A stretch of 64,000 nt of DNA, taken from contig NC_081414.1 of NCBI RefSeq assembly GCF_030272615.1, positions 2,231,501 to 2,295,500 on the forward strand, in the 5' to 3' direction. The stretch comes from Cryptomeria japonica (Eukaryota; Streptophyta; Pinopsida; Cupressales; Cupressaceae). Positions 1-11,222 of this stretch are shown in pieces; the stretch's first letter is position 1, and each line of letters opens with the position of its first letter. The notes under the pieces were generated by a model. That model saw only the letters and a program-made list of their open reading frames with translations, ran no database searches and was not told where the DNA came from. The position numbers and the translations under genes were made by a program.

Positions 1-391
1 AATTAAATACATGGATTTCATTGCACATCAAACACTCATACATTGGCAACAATAATTCAATATCTCATTCAATTAAATTCGATTTCACATAAGCAATTAA
101 CATAATTCTCAAAATTGAACCATTCATAAAATAAGCATCATTTTTCTATCATCAAAATGAAGTCCTGCAATTCCAATAATCACATTCACCATTTCAAAAT
201 AATTCTATTCTAGCAACATATAAAGTTTCATAATCATCAAGCATAAAATAGAGCATCATCATATGTCAATGTGATCCAAATCATGGAATCATATAGTTTC
301 TAAATCCATAAAGCATAAAATAAAGCATCCAAAATAGTCTCAATATGCAAATAACTGAAAATGTCAAGCTGAGTTGGGGTAGGGCCTCACA
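1..391 (-). repeat. Partial 3' LTR of the chromovirus
   Basis: On the minus strand a purine-rich tract (AGAGGGGGAGGG, about 392-403) is followed directly by TGTGAGGCCCTACCCC, the expected polypurine tract to LTR start. The LTR continues to position 1 and beyond the window, so its other end, its partner LTR and any TSD cannot be seen. It is AT-rich and non-coding. It shows recognisable similarity to the plus-strand stretch starting at 49510. Confidence 0.75.
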
Positions 392-401
392 CCCTCCCCC
401 T

Positions 402-3400
402 CTAGGCATGAACTTCCTCCTGGAGTTCATCAAAAAGGTGGGGGTACTGTGATCTCATACGTGCTGCATCCTCCCATGAGGCTATGACCTCATCATAGCA
501 ATCCCACTGGACCCTAACCTGGTCCAGCTCTTGACCTCGAAGGCCCAACATCCGGCATGCCAAAATGCGAATGGGCTCCAAAGCTAGCTGCCCGTCTGAC
601 TCCACCTGCAAGGCATCCCAATCTAGAATATGAGACTCATCATAGATATACTTCCTCAAAACTGAAAAAATGAAACACATCGTGGATGCGTGACAGGCTA
701 GGTGGCAAAGCTAGACGGTAGGCAACTAGTCCTATCCTCTCAAGGATCTCAAATGGTCCTACAAATCGAGGTGCGAGCTTAGAACCCTTTCCATATCAGA
801 TTGGACTCTTATGCGGTCGCACTCTCAAGAAGACTCTGTCTCCAACCAAGTAGCTACGATCTATCCTCTTCGCATCTGCATATTTCTTCTGTCTATCCTA
901 TGCCTCTCTAAGACGCTGCCTAATCAAGTCCACCTGCTGCTCCATATCCCGAACTATCTCAGGACCAATAGCAACTCTGTTCTCTATGCGGTCCCAACTC
1001 AATGGTGTCCTACAAGGTCTGCCATATAATGCCTGATAGGGTGGCATCCCCAAGGACATGTGATGCCCATTGTTATAGGCAAACTCCACTAAGGGAAGGT
1101 ACTCTTCCCATCTGGTCTGGTGATCCATGACATACATGTGAAGCATATCCTCTAACACCTGATTAACTCTCTCTGTCTGGCCATCCGTTTCCGGATGATA
1201 GGCTGTATTGAAATTGAGCTTGGTACCCATAGCTGCCTGTAATGCCTTCCAAAAGGAAGAAGTGAAGAGGGAATCTCTATCGAAAATGATCTTGCGTGGA
1301 ACACCATGAAGTCTAACAATGTCTTGCAAAAACACCTGTGCTACTGCTAGTGCTATGAAGGTGGTACGAATTGGTGAAAAGTGAACCACTTTGGTCAACT
1401 TGTCAACCGTCACCAAGATGGCATCATGGCGACGAGATGACATGGGGAGACCAATGATGAAATCCATAGATATAGTATCCCACTTCCACTCTAGTATAGC
1501 ATGAGATTGGAGCAACCCACCTAGATGGCGGTGCTCTGCCTTGACTCTCTAACACTCAAGGCATCGGGCTACCAACTCAGCAATAAGCTATCGCATTCCT
1601 AGCCAATGGTATAATTCCCTCAAGTCTGCATGCATCTTCTTGACCCCGGGATGTGCTGCATAAGGAGCTCTATGAGCCTCTGTGATAATGAACTCCCGCA
1701 ATCCCCCGGAAGAAGGTACATAGATGCGTCCTCTATGGCGTAATAATCCATCGGACTCTAAGGAATAATCCACATATTTCCCTTCTAATGTTTCCTGAGA
1801 TCGCATAGCCTGACAAACCTCTAAATACCATCTGTCCTCTGGCAGCTACTACATGATCCGATCTCTCAAATCTGTGCTCATAGATATGGTGTATACCTCA
1901 TGACGTCTCCTACTCAAAGCATCTGCAACTACGTTTTCTTTCCCTTTGATGTAGTGAACGTCAAAATCATACTCGCACAAGAATTCCATCCATCTCCTCT
2001 GACGTGCATTAAGATTCGGCTGAGTGAATATGTACTGAAGGCTCTGATGGTCTGAGTGCAACTCAAAATGATGACCCAAAAGGAAATGTCTCCATCTCAC
2101 AAGTGCATGCACTACTGCTGCAAGCTCAAGGTCATGAGTAGGGTAATTAAGCTCGTGAGTCTTGAGTTTCCTAGACTCAAAAGCTATAGCTCTGCCACCC
2201 TGCATAAGGACTGCTCCTAAACCCTCTAGCGAAGCATCTATGCAAACCATGAAATCAGCTGAAGGATCTGGTACTACAAGGATAGGTGCGGTAGTAAGTG
2301 CCTTTTTAAGTTCCTGAAAGGCCTTCTCGCACTTCTCCGTCCACTCAAATTTCTTCCCTTTGCGCTGAAGAGAAGTAATAGGATGAGCAACTCTAGAGAA
2401 TCCCTCAACAAAATGTCGGTAATAACCTGCTAAGCCCATGAAGCTCCTAACCTCTGTCACACTGGTAGGCGCTGGCCAATCCATAATGGCTCTGATCTTC
2501 GATGGGTCCACTGAGATCCCATCACCGGATATAACATGACCAGGTACCTGACCTCTATTCTAAGGAAAGCACACTTCGACAAACTGCCATACAACTGATT
2601 TTCCCTCAAACACTGCAAAACCTGTCTCAAGTGCTCCTCATGTTCCTCCTCATTCCGTGAATATATCAATATGTCATCGAGAAACACAATCACAAAACAG
2701 TCAAGGAATGTGCGGAATACTCCATTCATGAGACTCATGAAAACTGTTGGGGCATTCGTAAGACCGAATGGGACCACGGTGAACTCATAGTGGCCATATC
2801 TAGTGCGAAATGCGGTCTTGTGGATATCACTATCCACTATCCTCAACTGATGGTACCCTGACTTTAGATCAATCTTGGAAAATACTTTGGCACCCTGAAG
2901 TTGGTCAAATAAATCGTCGATCCTGGGCAATGGATATCGGTTCTTGATAGTTACTTTGTTCAACTGATGATAATCCATGCACAATCAGAGAGATCCATCC
3001 TTCTTCTTCACGAAGATGACTGGTGCACCCCAAGGGGATACACTAGGGCGAATGTGGCCCTTCTCTAGGAGTTCCTCAAGCTGCATCTTGAGCTCATTAA
3101 GCTCATTTGTGGTCATTCTATATGGTGCTTGTGAAATTGGTTCGGCTCCTGGAACAAGGTCTATATGAAAATCAATCTCTCTACGGGGCGGCATACCTGG
3201 TAACTCTAAAGGAAATACATCTAAAAATTCCTTAAGGATAGGATGGTCGTCAATAAATGGTTCCTTTTCCTCTTCTTCTTCTCTATCACTAATGGTGATG
3301 GCAAATAACTGACATCCCTTTTGCATGCTCCGCTTAAGCTGCATGGCGAAGATCATACGAAGAGACACGGGTCTCTGAATTCCAGTGATCACTATGGAAG

Positions 3401-4520
3401 AGCCATGATCATCCTCACACTCGATCCTTTTTAGGCGACAATCCATCTTGGCTCTGTGGGCATAAAGCCAATCCATGCCAAGTACGATGCCATATGAGCC
3501 GAGTGGTGTAACTCTAAGGTCTACTAAGGTGGTGGTATTACCAATCTGAAGCTGACAACCCTTAACCTCTGATTCCACTGATACTCTAGCCCCTGAAGCT
3601 AATTCCACTTCCCAACTGACCTCTTGTCTAATTGCCACTAGCCCGCAACGCTCCACAACCAATGGACATATAAAACAGTCAGTAGCTCCTGAATCAAATA
3701 ATATAGATACACTACTACCTCTTATCATACCTGCTACCTCAATAACCGTGGCCTGATGCTCTGCCTGGCAGTTGTCAACTACTGCAAAGACCCTATGGGA
3801 CTTGCCCATATCCCCAACTGTCGGCTCTGATGTTGCCATCCTCTGATTTCCTGCCATCTGACCCTGAGGACACTCCCTCGCCATGTGTCCCATGGCTCCA
3901 CATGTGAAGCAAGCACCACGTGCCTGAAACTGCACTCCCTGTGGTCTGGAAAAAGACTGTCCCCCTGTCCTACTAGAACCACTATATCCACCTCTGGAGG
4001 ACTGCTAAGTCCTCGCCGGAGGTGTGTAAGGAGCCTGAGATCTCTGATCTCGCCTCTAAGCCTGTGACTGCCACTGCTTGGGCTTTGCGCCCTGCTGACT
4101 CTGTGGAGGCCTTTGCCTCTGGTTTTGCTGTGACTGCTACGAAGGAGGGGGTTTGAAGAACCTCGATGTGTGTCTGTTGTTACCTTTCCAATGGGGTTTC
4201 TGAAACCCATAAGTTTGTGGTGTAGGGTTATGGTTCTGGAACCGATCCTTCAAGTCCTGGGGTCTGACCTGAATCTCCTCGGCTATCAAAACCTTCTCCA
4301 CAGCAACCCGAAGGCTCCCTGGAGCGGCCATTCTCACTGGTCCTGCTATGCCAGAATTCAATCCTCTGATAAATCGGTTGACGAGAAGCTTCTCATCTTT
4401 CAGGGAGTCTACATATGGTAAGAGTTCAAAGAACTTGTTTTCGTACTAGGTCACTGAAAGACCCTTCTGTTGGAGGTCATGAAACTCATCCACCCTACGC
4501 TGTCTGAAATGCTCTGATAT
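402..4520 (-). pseudogene. Chromovirus gag-pol, broken, 5' truncated
   Basis: Decayed polyprotein. In reading order: part of gag (4500-4140), CCHC knuckle CFTCGAMGHMAREC (about 3911-3870), aspartic protease with FDSGATDCF (about 3695), RT with FLDDILIYS (about 2685-2660), RNase H (2300-1920), the zinc-binding part of integrase (1800-1550), integrase core with MDF, FDRD and TDGQTERVNQ (1470-1100), then a chromodomain-like C-terminus (about 600-402). The catalytic residues I can see are intact. Breaks: TAG stops near 4447, 4138, 4060, 4005, two at 1852, 1588, 1549 and 898; TGA at 2985 and near 808; frameshifts near 2540 and 670. Most stops sit where CAG or CGA is expected. Family membership is secure; the Tekay/Del assignment is by eye. 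Confidence 0.9.
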
Positions 4521-4659
4521 GGAACCAACCTTGGGAAGCTAAGCCATGCTTCATGACTCCATAGCTTGCACCAAGAAGTCATGTGGGTGTGTGAGAAAAG
4601 CCTCTTTGAGCTCTGTTTTCCACATATTGAGTTCTATCGACCCACTTTTCTCACATACA
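4521..4659 (+). repeat. 5' LTR remnant of Tat1 (last 139 bp)
   Basis: These 139 bases align over their whole length with the end of the 3' LTR at 35414-35552, from ATGGAACCAACCTTGGG to a TG-rich end finishing in ATACA. The next bases are a Tat-type primer-binding site, which fixes the LTR end at 4659. Everything upstream in the LTR is missing and replaced by chromovirus gag. Confidence 0.88.
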
Positions 4660-4663
4660 TTTC

Positions 4664-4681
4664 TGGCATCCACCGTGGGGC
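4664..4681 (+). other. Primer-binding site of Tat1
   Basis: TGGCATCCACCGTGGGGC lies 4 bases after the LTR end. It closely resembles the PBS of Tat-lineage elements, usually TGGCGCCCACCGTGGGGC. It is where tRNA-primed minus-strand synthesis would start. Confidence 0.75.
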
Positions 4682-4746
4682 TCGACCCCATATATCAAAT
4701 CGGTTTTTGAATTTAACCACTTTTGCAGGTCCACAGGAAACAAGAA

Positions 4747-5004
4747 TCAGCACGTGGGAAACATTTCCTAGCGCATCCAGTTAACAGTCTAGCGCATCCT
4801 GCTTTTTGTTCAGCGCATGGGGTTCATCATCTAGCGCGTGACATCCTTAGCTTAGCGCATCATCCTCACTAACATTTTCCTATAGGTCTCGGTGCGAGAG
4901 GAAAACAGAGTAGCACATCAGAAATATAGAACAACGCATTAGAGAAATAGAGTAGCGCATCACAGTCATCTTGTAGCACATACAGTCTATTCTATAGCAC
5001 ATCA
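4747..5004 (+). repeat. TAGCGCAT motif cluster 1 (Tat1 leader)
   Basis: About eleven copies of a degenerate octamer, consensus TAGCGCATC with variants TAGCACATC, CAGCGCATG and TAGCGCGTG, spaced irregularly by 15-40 bases. Spacers are unrelated, so this is not a simple tandem repeat. Confidence 0.8.
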
Positions 5005-6522
5005 CAGACATAAAATAGAGAGCTAATTTGTAACAGAAATTAAAATTTAGACTTGTAGAAGTCCTCGAAATTCATTTTTTTGCTAACTAACTCACTATTT
5101 TTTTGCAGGTTACTAACATTTTGATTGTAGGTTTTGGATCTATTTAGGCTAGAATTAAAGTAGTTTAAATTTTTACTAACTTTTCTAAGTTAGGCAAAAT
5201 TCAAATTTCTTTTTTTTTTCTTGTTTAAAGTGAAACTGAAGTCACTTTTATTTTGGGCAAATAAAACAAACAACAATCTAAATTTTTCTTATTTTTCTAG
5301 GAGAAAATTTCTCAATTTGAGCTCTAAAAAGAACAATACAAATTTTCATTTTTGCAAAGGGCCTAAAAACAATTTCACCATCCTTTGGTGCATAAAAGGA
5401 TCCATCTTTAAATTTGGGCAAAGTAAAGAATCACACCAATTCACAAAAATCAATTACAATCAAAGAGGGAAGTTATTCTCCTTTTTCTTGCCAATTTTCT
5501 TTTGTTGACCAAATCGAAGTTTTTCTTTGTTGATTAGGTTCTTTTCCTAGATTAAGATAATCACTGATTTGAGGAAATAAAATAAACACCATGTTTTTGT
5601 GGAGCCACATCTCCATATAGATCTTAGAAAATCACTGAATTGACAGGATAAAAAGAACAACTTGATTACTTTGTCTCGAAAGTAGAAGGTATATGCTCTC
5701 CCCTTAACTGGGTGATCAAAAAACCAGACTACTCTTATGCTTTCAGTATTTCAAGTAAATCAAACCCTTTAGTAGGCCTACCTTCCCGAGGGGTTGAAAT
5801 CAACTCTTAAAGCCATTTATGGCCAGTGTGAAGGGAACGACCTAAGTGGGAAATGACTTTGACACCAAGTGTTCCAACCCACTATAATCAAAAGTGGAAA
5901 GTGACGAAAGTCCTTTTCAACGGTTGCACGTAGTGATTAGCCTTCCCCCAGTATCCTCGAGATATGTAAATCCTTTGTTCTAAAGGTTGGGAAGCCTCCT
6001 GAGGGAGTTTATCACTGACGGCCGAACAGGAAGCCTGATTACGAACCTTAGAAATAGAAACCTTGACCTAAGTCAGTAACCAGACATTTGTAATATCATA
6101 GTGCAAGGGTGGGGAAGAATCTGCCCCCAAGATCACTCACCATATATCTCCCAAGATAACTACTCAAGTGTGAAGCAATTTACTTTTAGTTAATTTCTAG
6201 CAAAAGGCAAAAAAATGGGTGCCCTCTAGGGGGTGACACGGCTGTTTGAGCTGACGGAATATCGAGACTAGTGGGCTATGGTATTACTTATGACCTTTGA
6301 ATAAAGAGTTTTTTTGGCAGTGTATTCATTGTAACCAAACCTGTTAAAACATTGGGGATTTGAACACATCCTCGTAGAATATACACTTACTATTTAGATT
6401 AGGCAAAAATGGTTATGTATTTTGTGTTTTGTTTGCATTTGTTACTTAAAAAAATCACCCATCAACATTGAAAACCTAAGGCAAAACACCAAAATCATAG
6501 AAAACAGTCAAAACAGGGCAGT

Positions 6523-6899
6523 TTAGCATGTAAGAGCAACTTCTTAGCACTTCAAAACCATCCTTTAGCACATCAAAACCTACCTTTAGCACATAAAGTA
6601 TTCATAGTAGTGCTTCATCAAAATTTAGAAACAGTTGGAGACAGTTAGCGTGTCCAGAAAATAGCCTAGTGTGTTGAAGCATCAGCTTAGCACGTAGGAG
6701 TCAATCTCTAGCGCATCAAGTTTATTAGTTAGCACGTGGAAGACCCATACTAATGCATGATCTTTTAAGCAAAATAGAAAACAAATTTTAACAGTCTCAA
6801 CCAGTTAGCACGTAACCGAGGGCAGCCTAGCGCGTGGGGTCTTTTTCCTAGCACATCAAGAAATTTCTGTAGCACATTCAGTCTCTGTTTTAGCACCTG
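6523..6899 (+). repeat. TAGCGCAT motif cluster 2 (Tat1 leader)
   Basis: About fourteen more copies of the octamer in the same orientation (TAGCACATC, TAGCGCATC, TAGCACGTG, TAGCGCGTG and similar), starting near TTTAGCATG and ending near TTTAGCACC. The 1.5 kb between clusters 1 and 2 lacks it. Confidence 0.78.
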
Positions 6900-7751
6900 A
6901 TCAAACCCAGGAAAACAGGGGGCAAAACAGTAGAAAATTTTGAAAATGTAGAAAGCATTTTTTAGAGCATCCTTTCATCAGCTTCATCTTCATCAAACCA
7001 GAGTATCAAAAATGAAGCGTTAAAAACTATTTCTTGAGCAAATTTTGTGTCAAAACAAAAGTTGTCCAGAATCCAAAACTGATCACATGATAAACATATC
7101 TATCCTATCAAAATCGGGAAACATCATCGCAAGTGACGAATAGGTCCTTTATTATCTCATGGATTATATCTCAAAAGTACTTGTTCAAAATCTCAGGTTG
7201 TCAAATCAAGTTTCCATATCGGGAGACTTTATCCATATCATTTGACACACTTTGTTGTGAGAGGGCATCTAAACCTTCACTTTGATAAAGTAAAACTTAA
7301 GTTTTCGAAACAAGATCAAATAAATAAAAAACAAATCAAAGGAAACCATTAAATCACTTATGCATGACTAATCCCCATATTCCGAGAAGAAAGAATATTT
7401 ATCGTAACACCACGTTGAAGAAATAACAACTAATTTTTTCCAAATTTGTCAAAAGAAATAAATTTTTATACATCAATCGTCAACTCTTCAAATCTCATTG
7501 AACATTCCTTCATCATGTCAAACTTTATATCCAGAAAAAATCCAAAGAATTTGACAAAGAGCCTTTGAAGACTAGAGCATATTGTCAAAAATCCTTATTC
7601 AGTCAAATCATAAACCATGGGGGAAAGATCAATCCAACATTCTTTCCCGACGAGTGCATCACTTACAACACACCCCGATTTGAACCACCAACCCCGGAGC
7701 AACATATCGAAGAGGATTTTGTCCCCTTTGTCATAGAAAGCTTCTACTAAA

Positions 7752-10700
7752 ATGCCTATTACTCACTCTCAACAAAACAAACAAAGCAAGGCACAAGAAG
7801 AATCCAATATGAATCGGAGGTTATCAAATCCTTTTGAAGGTCCACATCTAGAGGATACTGAAATTTCTGAAGAACTTCTTCAGGAATGCCAAGAAAGTGC
7901 TTCATTCCAAAAACTTATGGAAAGACTCATGGAAAATGACAAGGAAAAATACTTGCTCATGCTCACAAGCAAAGGGGTTAAACTCCCTGAAGACTTTGAC
8001 ACAGACATGTTTAGAACGAGATCTCAACATTACGAATATTAAGAACAACAACGAGAAGGGGAAACACGCGACCCTGAACAAGATATTCCTAATCAAAACA
8101 TACCAGAACAACATACACCAAGGCAAAACATCCCCGAGTAAAACATACTATTCCATACACCATTTCAACCCAGGATTAATGCAAGGGAAGAACTCTTCCC
8201 TCGGCAAAGCAATGCGCCTTTGGTTTCCCTTACTCAACAAATGCAAGATATGCAACAAGGGGCAATAGTATGATACTCATTAAACAAAATTTGTCCTTAT
8301 CCCTTTGACAAAAGATTGCACATGATCTCTTTTCCTCCAAACTCCAATGTTCCTAAATTTGACAAGTACGATGGGAAAAGCAATCCCTGTGATCATGTTA
8401 GAGAATTTTGTACCACGAGTCTTGAATTTTCTCATGATGACACCTATCTGATGAGGTTATTCCCAAGAAGTTTGGGAGGACAAACAATGGAATGGTTATC
8501 CAAGATCACACCTCCTATCAGATCATTTGATGAATTGGTCAACAAATTCATAACACAATATTCCTATAACATTCAACATGCTATAACCATGCTAGACGTC
8601 TCTAACACCAAACAGAAAAATAATGAAACGTTCATGGTATTCCTTCAACGTTGGCGATGTATGGTTTCATGATATCCTCGAGATATTCCTGAAAAGGAGA
8701 AAATGGAAATTTTCATCGACAACTTGAATGGTGAGATGAGTTACAGGCTCAAACTCCAATGCATACCGTCTTTCGCTAAATTGATTGAAAATGGCATTCA
8801 AGTAGAAGAAGAATGTGTCAAGAAAGGAATGCTCAAATTCTTCAAAGAAGGAACAAGTTCATCAAACTACAATAATCAAAATAACAACAACTTAGACAAA
8901 TCTAGATTTTGGACTCGAAACAAAAACAATGGAAACGAAGGAGGCAATGAATCACATGATCCAAAATCTAAATAGCCAGTGCTCGCATTATCAGGAAATC
9001 CTCAAGCTACAAATAATCCTAAAGGCACTAACCCAAATGCTAACACATACACACCGAATACTGATCAGGGTCAACCCAACAAAAACAACACCAACGATAC
9101 TCAAAACAAAACCACAAATCAAGGACCTAATAACAATTCACGAGATGACACCAACAATTTCCAAAAACGTGTCTTCACACCACTGGGACAATCACTGGAG
9201 TCAGCATTCAGAGAACTCTTGGCAAACAAGATTATCTCTCTGCCTGCAATCAGCAACTATGAACCCCAAATCAAACCACCTTGGTGGAATGACTCACACT
9301 TTTGTGATTTTCATCACAACAAAGGTCATCGAATGAATGATTGCATGAGATTGAAAAAAATTGTTCAAGACATGATTGATAGAGGTGATTTAACAGTGGA
9401 TGGTCTCAAAACAAATGGTGACCATGGAGCCTTTAAAAATCCTCTTCCAAACTACAAAGATGCAGCTTTGACCTCGAATGATACATGTGGAGCTCGTATC
9501 AATCACATCTACAATAACACCATCAATCACATATCATCTTAAGACACTCATGTGAACGTCATTACAATCCGAGACCAGCATAATCATGAATCTGTCAATA
9601 TAACAACCAAAGCTCAGAAATATGTCTTGAAGGGCCACACAACAACAACGGACACTACACCAAAAATTCAATATGATTTAGTCAGCCAACTGCGCAAAAC
9701 TTCTGCTCAAATATCTATACTGGAATTGCTGAAACTATTGCCAAAACACAAGGACATATTGGAACAAGCGCTGTTGGAAACCAATGTACCTCAAGATCTG
9801 GATACTGACAAATTCCAAGCCATGGTTGCTCATATGACAGGGCCTCATAATCTCACCTTCTCAGAGCATGATAATACTTCCTTAAGTCATCCACATAACA
9901 CTCCTCTTCATATTGAAGTCATCGTCTATAAACACCAAGTAAAAAGAGTATTGATAGATGGAGGAGTTGGACTTAATATATGTACCTTAAAACTTATCCA
10001 TGCATTAGGCTTCTCTGAGGAGTCTATTGATCCAAGTAAAAAGATTACCATAAAAGCATATGATGATGAGGAAAGATCCTCTAAAGGGACAATATTGTTA
10101 CCAATTCAAGTTGGCCCCATACAAAAAGATACTATGTGTCAGGTCTTAGACATAGACCTCACGTACAATATTTTATTAGGTCGACCATGGATACATGAAA
10201 TGCAAGCAGTGCCTTCTACGTATCACCAGTGTGTAAAATTTCCTTACAACGGACAAGAAATTTCTATATCAGCTGATCACAACCCATTTCAACATTGCAA
10301 CGCAATGGGGGAAGCCCAGGACAATTTGGTTCCCCATAATAGGAAAAAACAAAAATCCTCAACATCAGATCTACAAAAGGCAAAGTCTGAATCATTACCT
10401 AGAGATTTCAAGCAAAAAATTCAAATCAGAGAACAAGGCATGGGGGAATATGCTTTGGAACCCATGTGTTTGGCCAACTTACCAACATCACCTAGATCTC
10501 ATGGATTACCTACAACATCGACACATCAGGTAACTCAGCCCATCACCAAATTTGATGGTACCTTCTTCCAATTCGGCACTCTAGCACATGAATCAAAGGA
10601 AAAGGACATCCTTAGCTGGTTATACAAAGATGAGGAAGAGGATAACCGAGCAGCTGCTCTGGACATAGTTCTACCAACACACCTATATGGAAAGGGCTAC

Positions 10701-11222
10701 TTAATCATGCAAAAAATGGGATATGATGGTAAAGGACCTATTGGAAAATGCAAAGAAGGAGTCATTGAACCAATAGACCTTCCTTCATAGCTCAGTAGAG
10801 ACAAAACAGGATTGGGCTATAAACTCACTTTCCTACTAAGAAAGATACCTCGCATAACTCCAAAACCTCAATGGAAAGCAAAGAAGTACAAAGAAGAATC
10901 CTGGCAGGAAGCACTATTTGAGTCAGCCGAAACAATCCGCAATGACCATGAACATAAAGAACAGAAGCAACATCACGAGAAACTCCTCAATCACAAGAAG
11001 GTCATATCTGCAGTAGTAGCTCATATTCAAGCACCAATATCTAAAAAAGAAAAACTACCTCCTGATATCATTATTCCTCCCCAAGGAGGAACAATATATG
11101 AGCAAATACAAAAGGTAGAAGCAGGATCTAACACAAAATCAATGAAAACTATCAAACTATTATCAATTATCAAAGATCTCTTTTCACCATACAACATACC
11201 TATTTACAAAAATCTGGGATAA
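7752..11222 (+). pseudogene. Tat1 gag-protease with C-terminal G-patch, broken
   Basis: One reading frame over about 3.4 kb, interrupted by stops. It begins at an ATG at 7752 (MPITHSQQNK). Gag contains a retrotransposon-gag segment (8316-8860), an Asn/Gln-rich linker (8860-9180) and a CCHC-like motif of unusual form, CDFHHNKGHRMNDC (about 9303-9344). An aspartic protease follows (VLIDGG near 9950; LLGRPW near 10170). A G-patch-like segment (GKGYLIMQKMGYDGKGPIGK, then TGLGY; 10687-10827) closes the frame. Gag packages the RNA; protease cuts the polyprotein; G-patch domains usually bind RNA or helicases. Stops: TAA 8040, TAA near 8139, TGA near 8271, TGA 8670, TAG 8973, TAA 9540, TAG 10788, and the frame is lost near 11220. 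The same order occurs in Tat2. Confidence 0.85.

Larger units (their letters stand above)
1..4520 (-). mobile_element. Truncated Tekay/Del-like chromovirus (Ty3/gypsy)
   Basis: A minus-strand Ty3/gypsy element reading LTR fragment, chromodomain-like tail, integrase, RNase H, RT, protease and gag from low to high coordinate. Domain order gag-PR-RT-RH-INT plus the C-terminal chromodomain-like segment places it among chromoviruses, most like Tekay/Del by eye. The 3' LTR runs off the left edge of the window. The 5' end is missing: gag is cut in its N-terminal half at about 4520 and joined directly to a Tat LTR remnant, with no 5' LTR or primer-binding site for this element. The join looks like a deletion or illegitimate recombination breakpoint, because no LTR terminus is present there. 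Confidence 0.9.
4682..7751 (+). other. Tat1 5' leader, non-coding
   Basis: About 3 kb between PBS and gag with no credible coding sequence. A Lys/Asn-rich open frame at 5221-5508 looks like AT-rich chance. The leader holds two clusters of the repeated octamer TAGCGCAT (4747-5004 and 6523-6899), described separately. At 5086-5109 a CTAACTAAC, a T-run and GCAG|GT make a textbook-like 3' splice acceptor, but I did not find a matched donor. A frame at 7565-7750 ends just before gag and could be a short upstream ORF; it has no recognisable motif. Confidence 0.6.

Noticed and set aside
5221-5508. 95-codon Lys/Asn/Phe-rich frame in the Tat1 leader
   Set aside because: AT-rich low-complexity text with no motif and no counterpart upstream of Tat2 gag.
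4747-6899. CRISPR-like or tandem repeat array
   Set aside because: Unit is only about 8 bases, degenerate and irregularly spaced in a plant retrotransposon leader; not a CRISPR array or a satellite.
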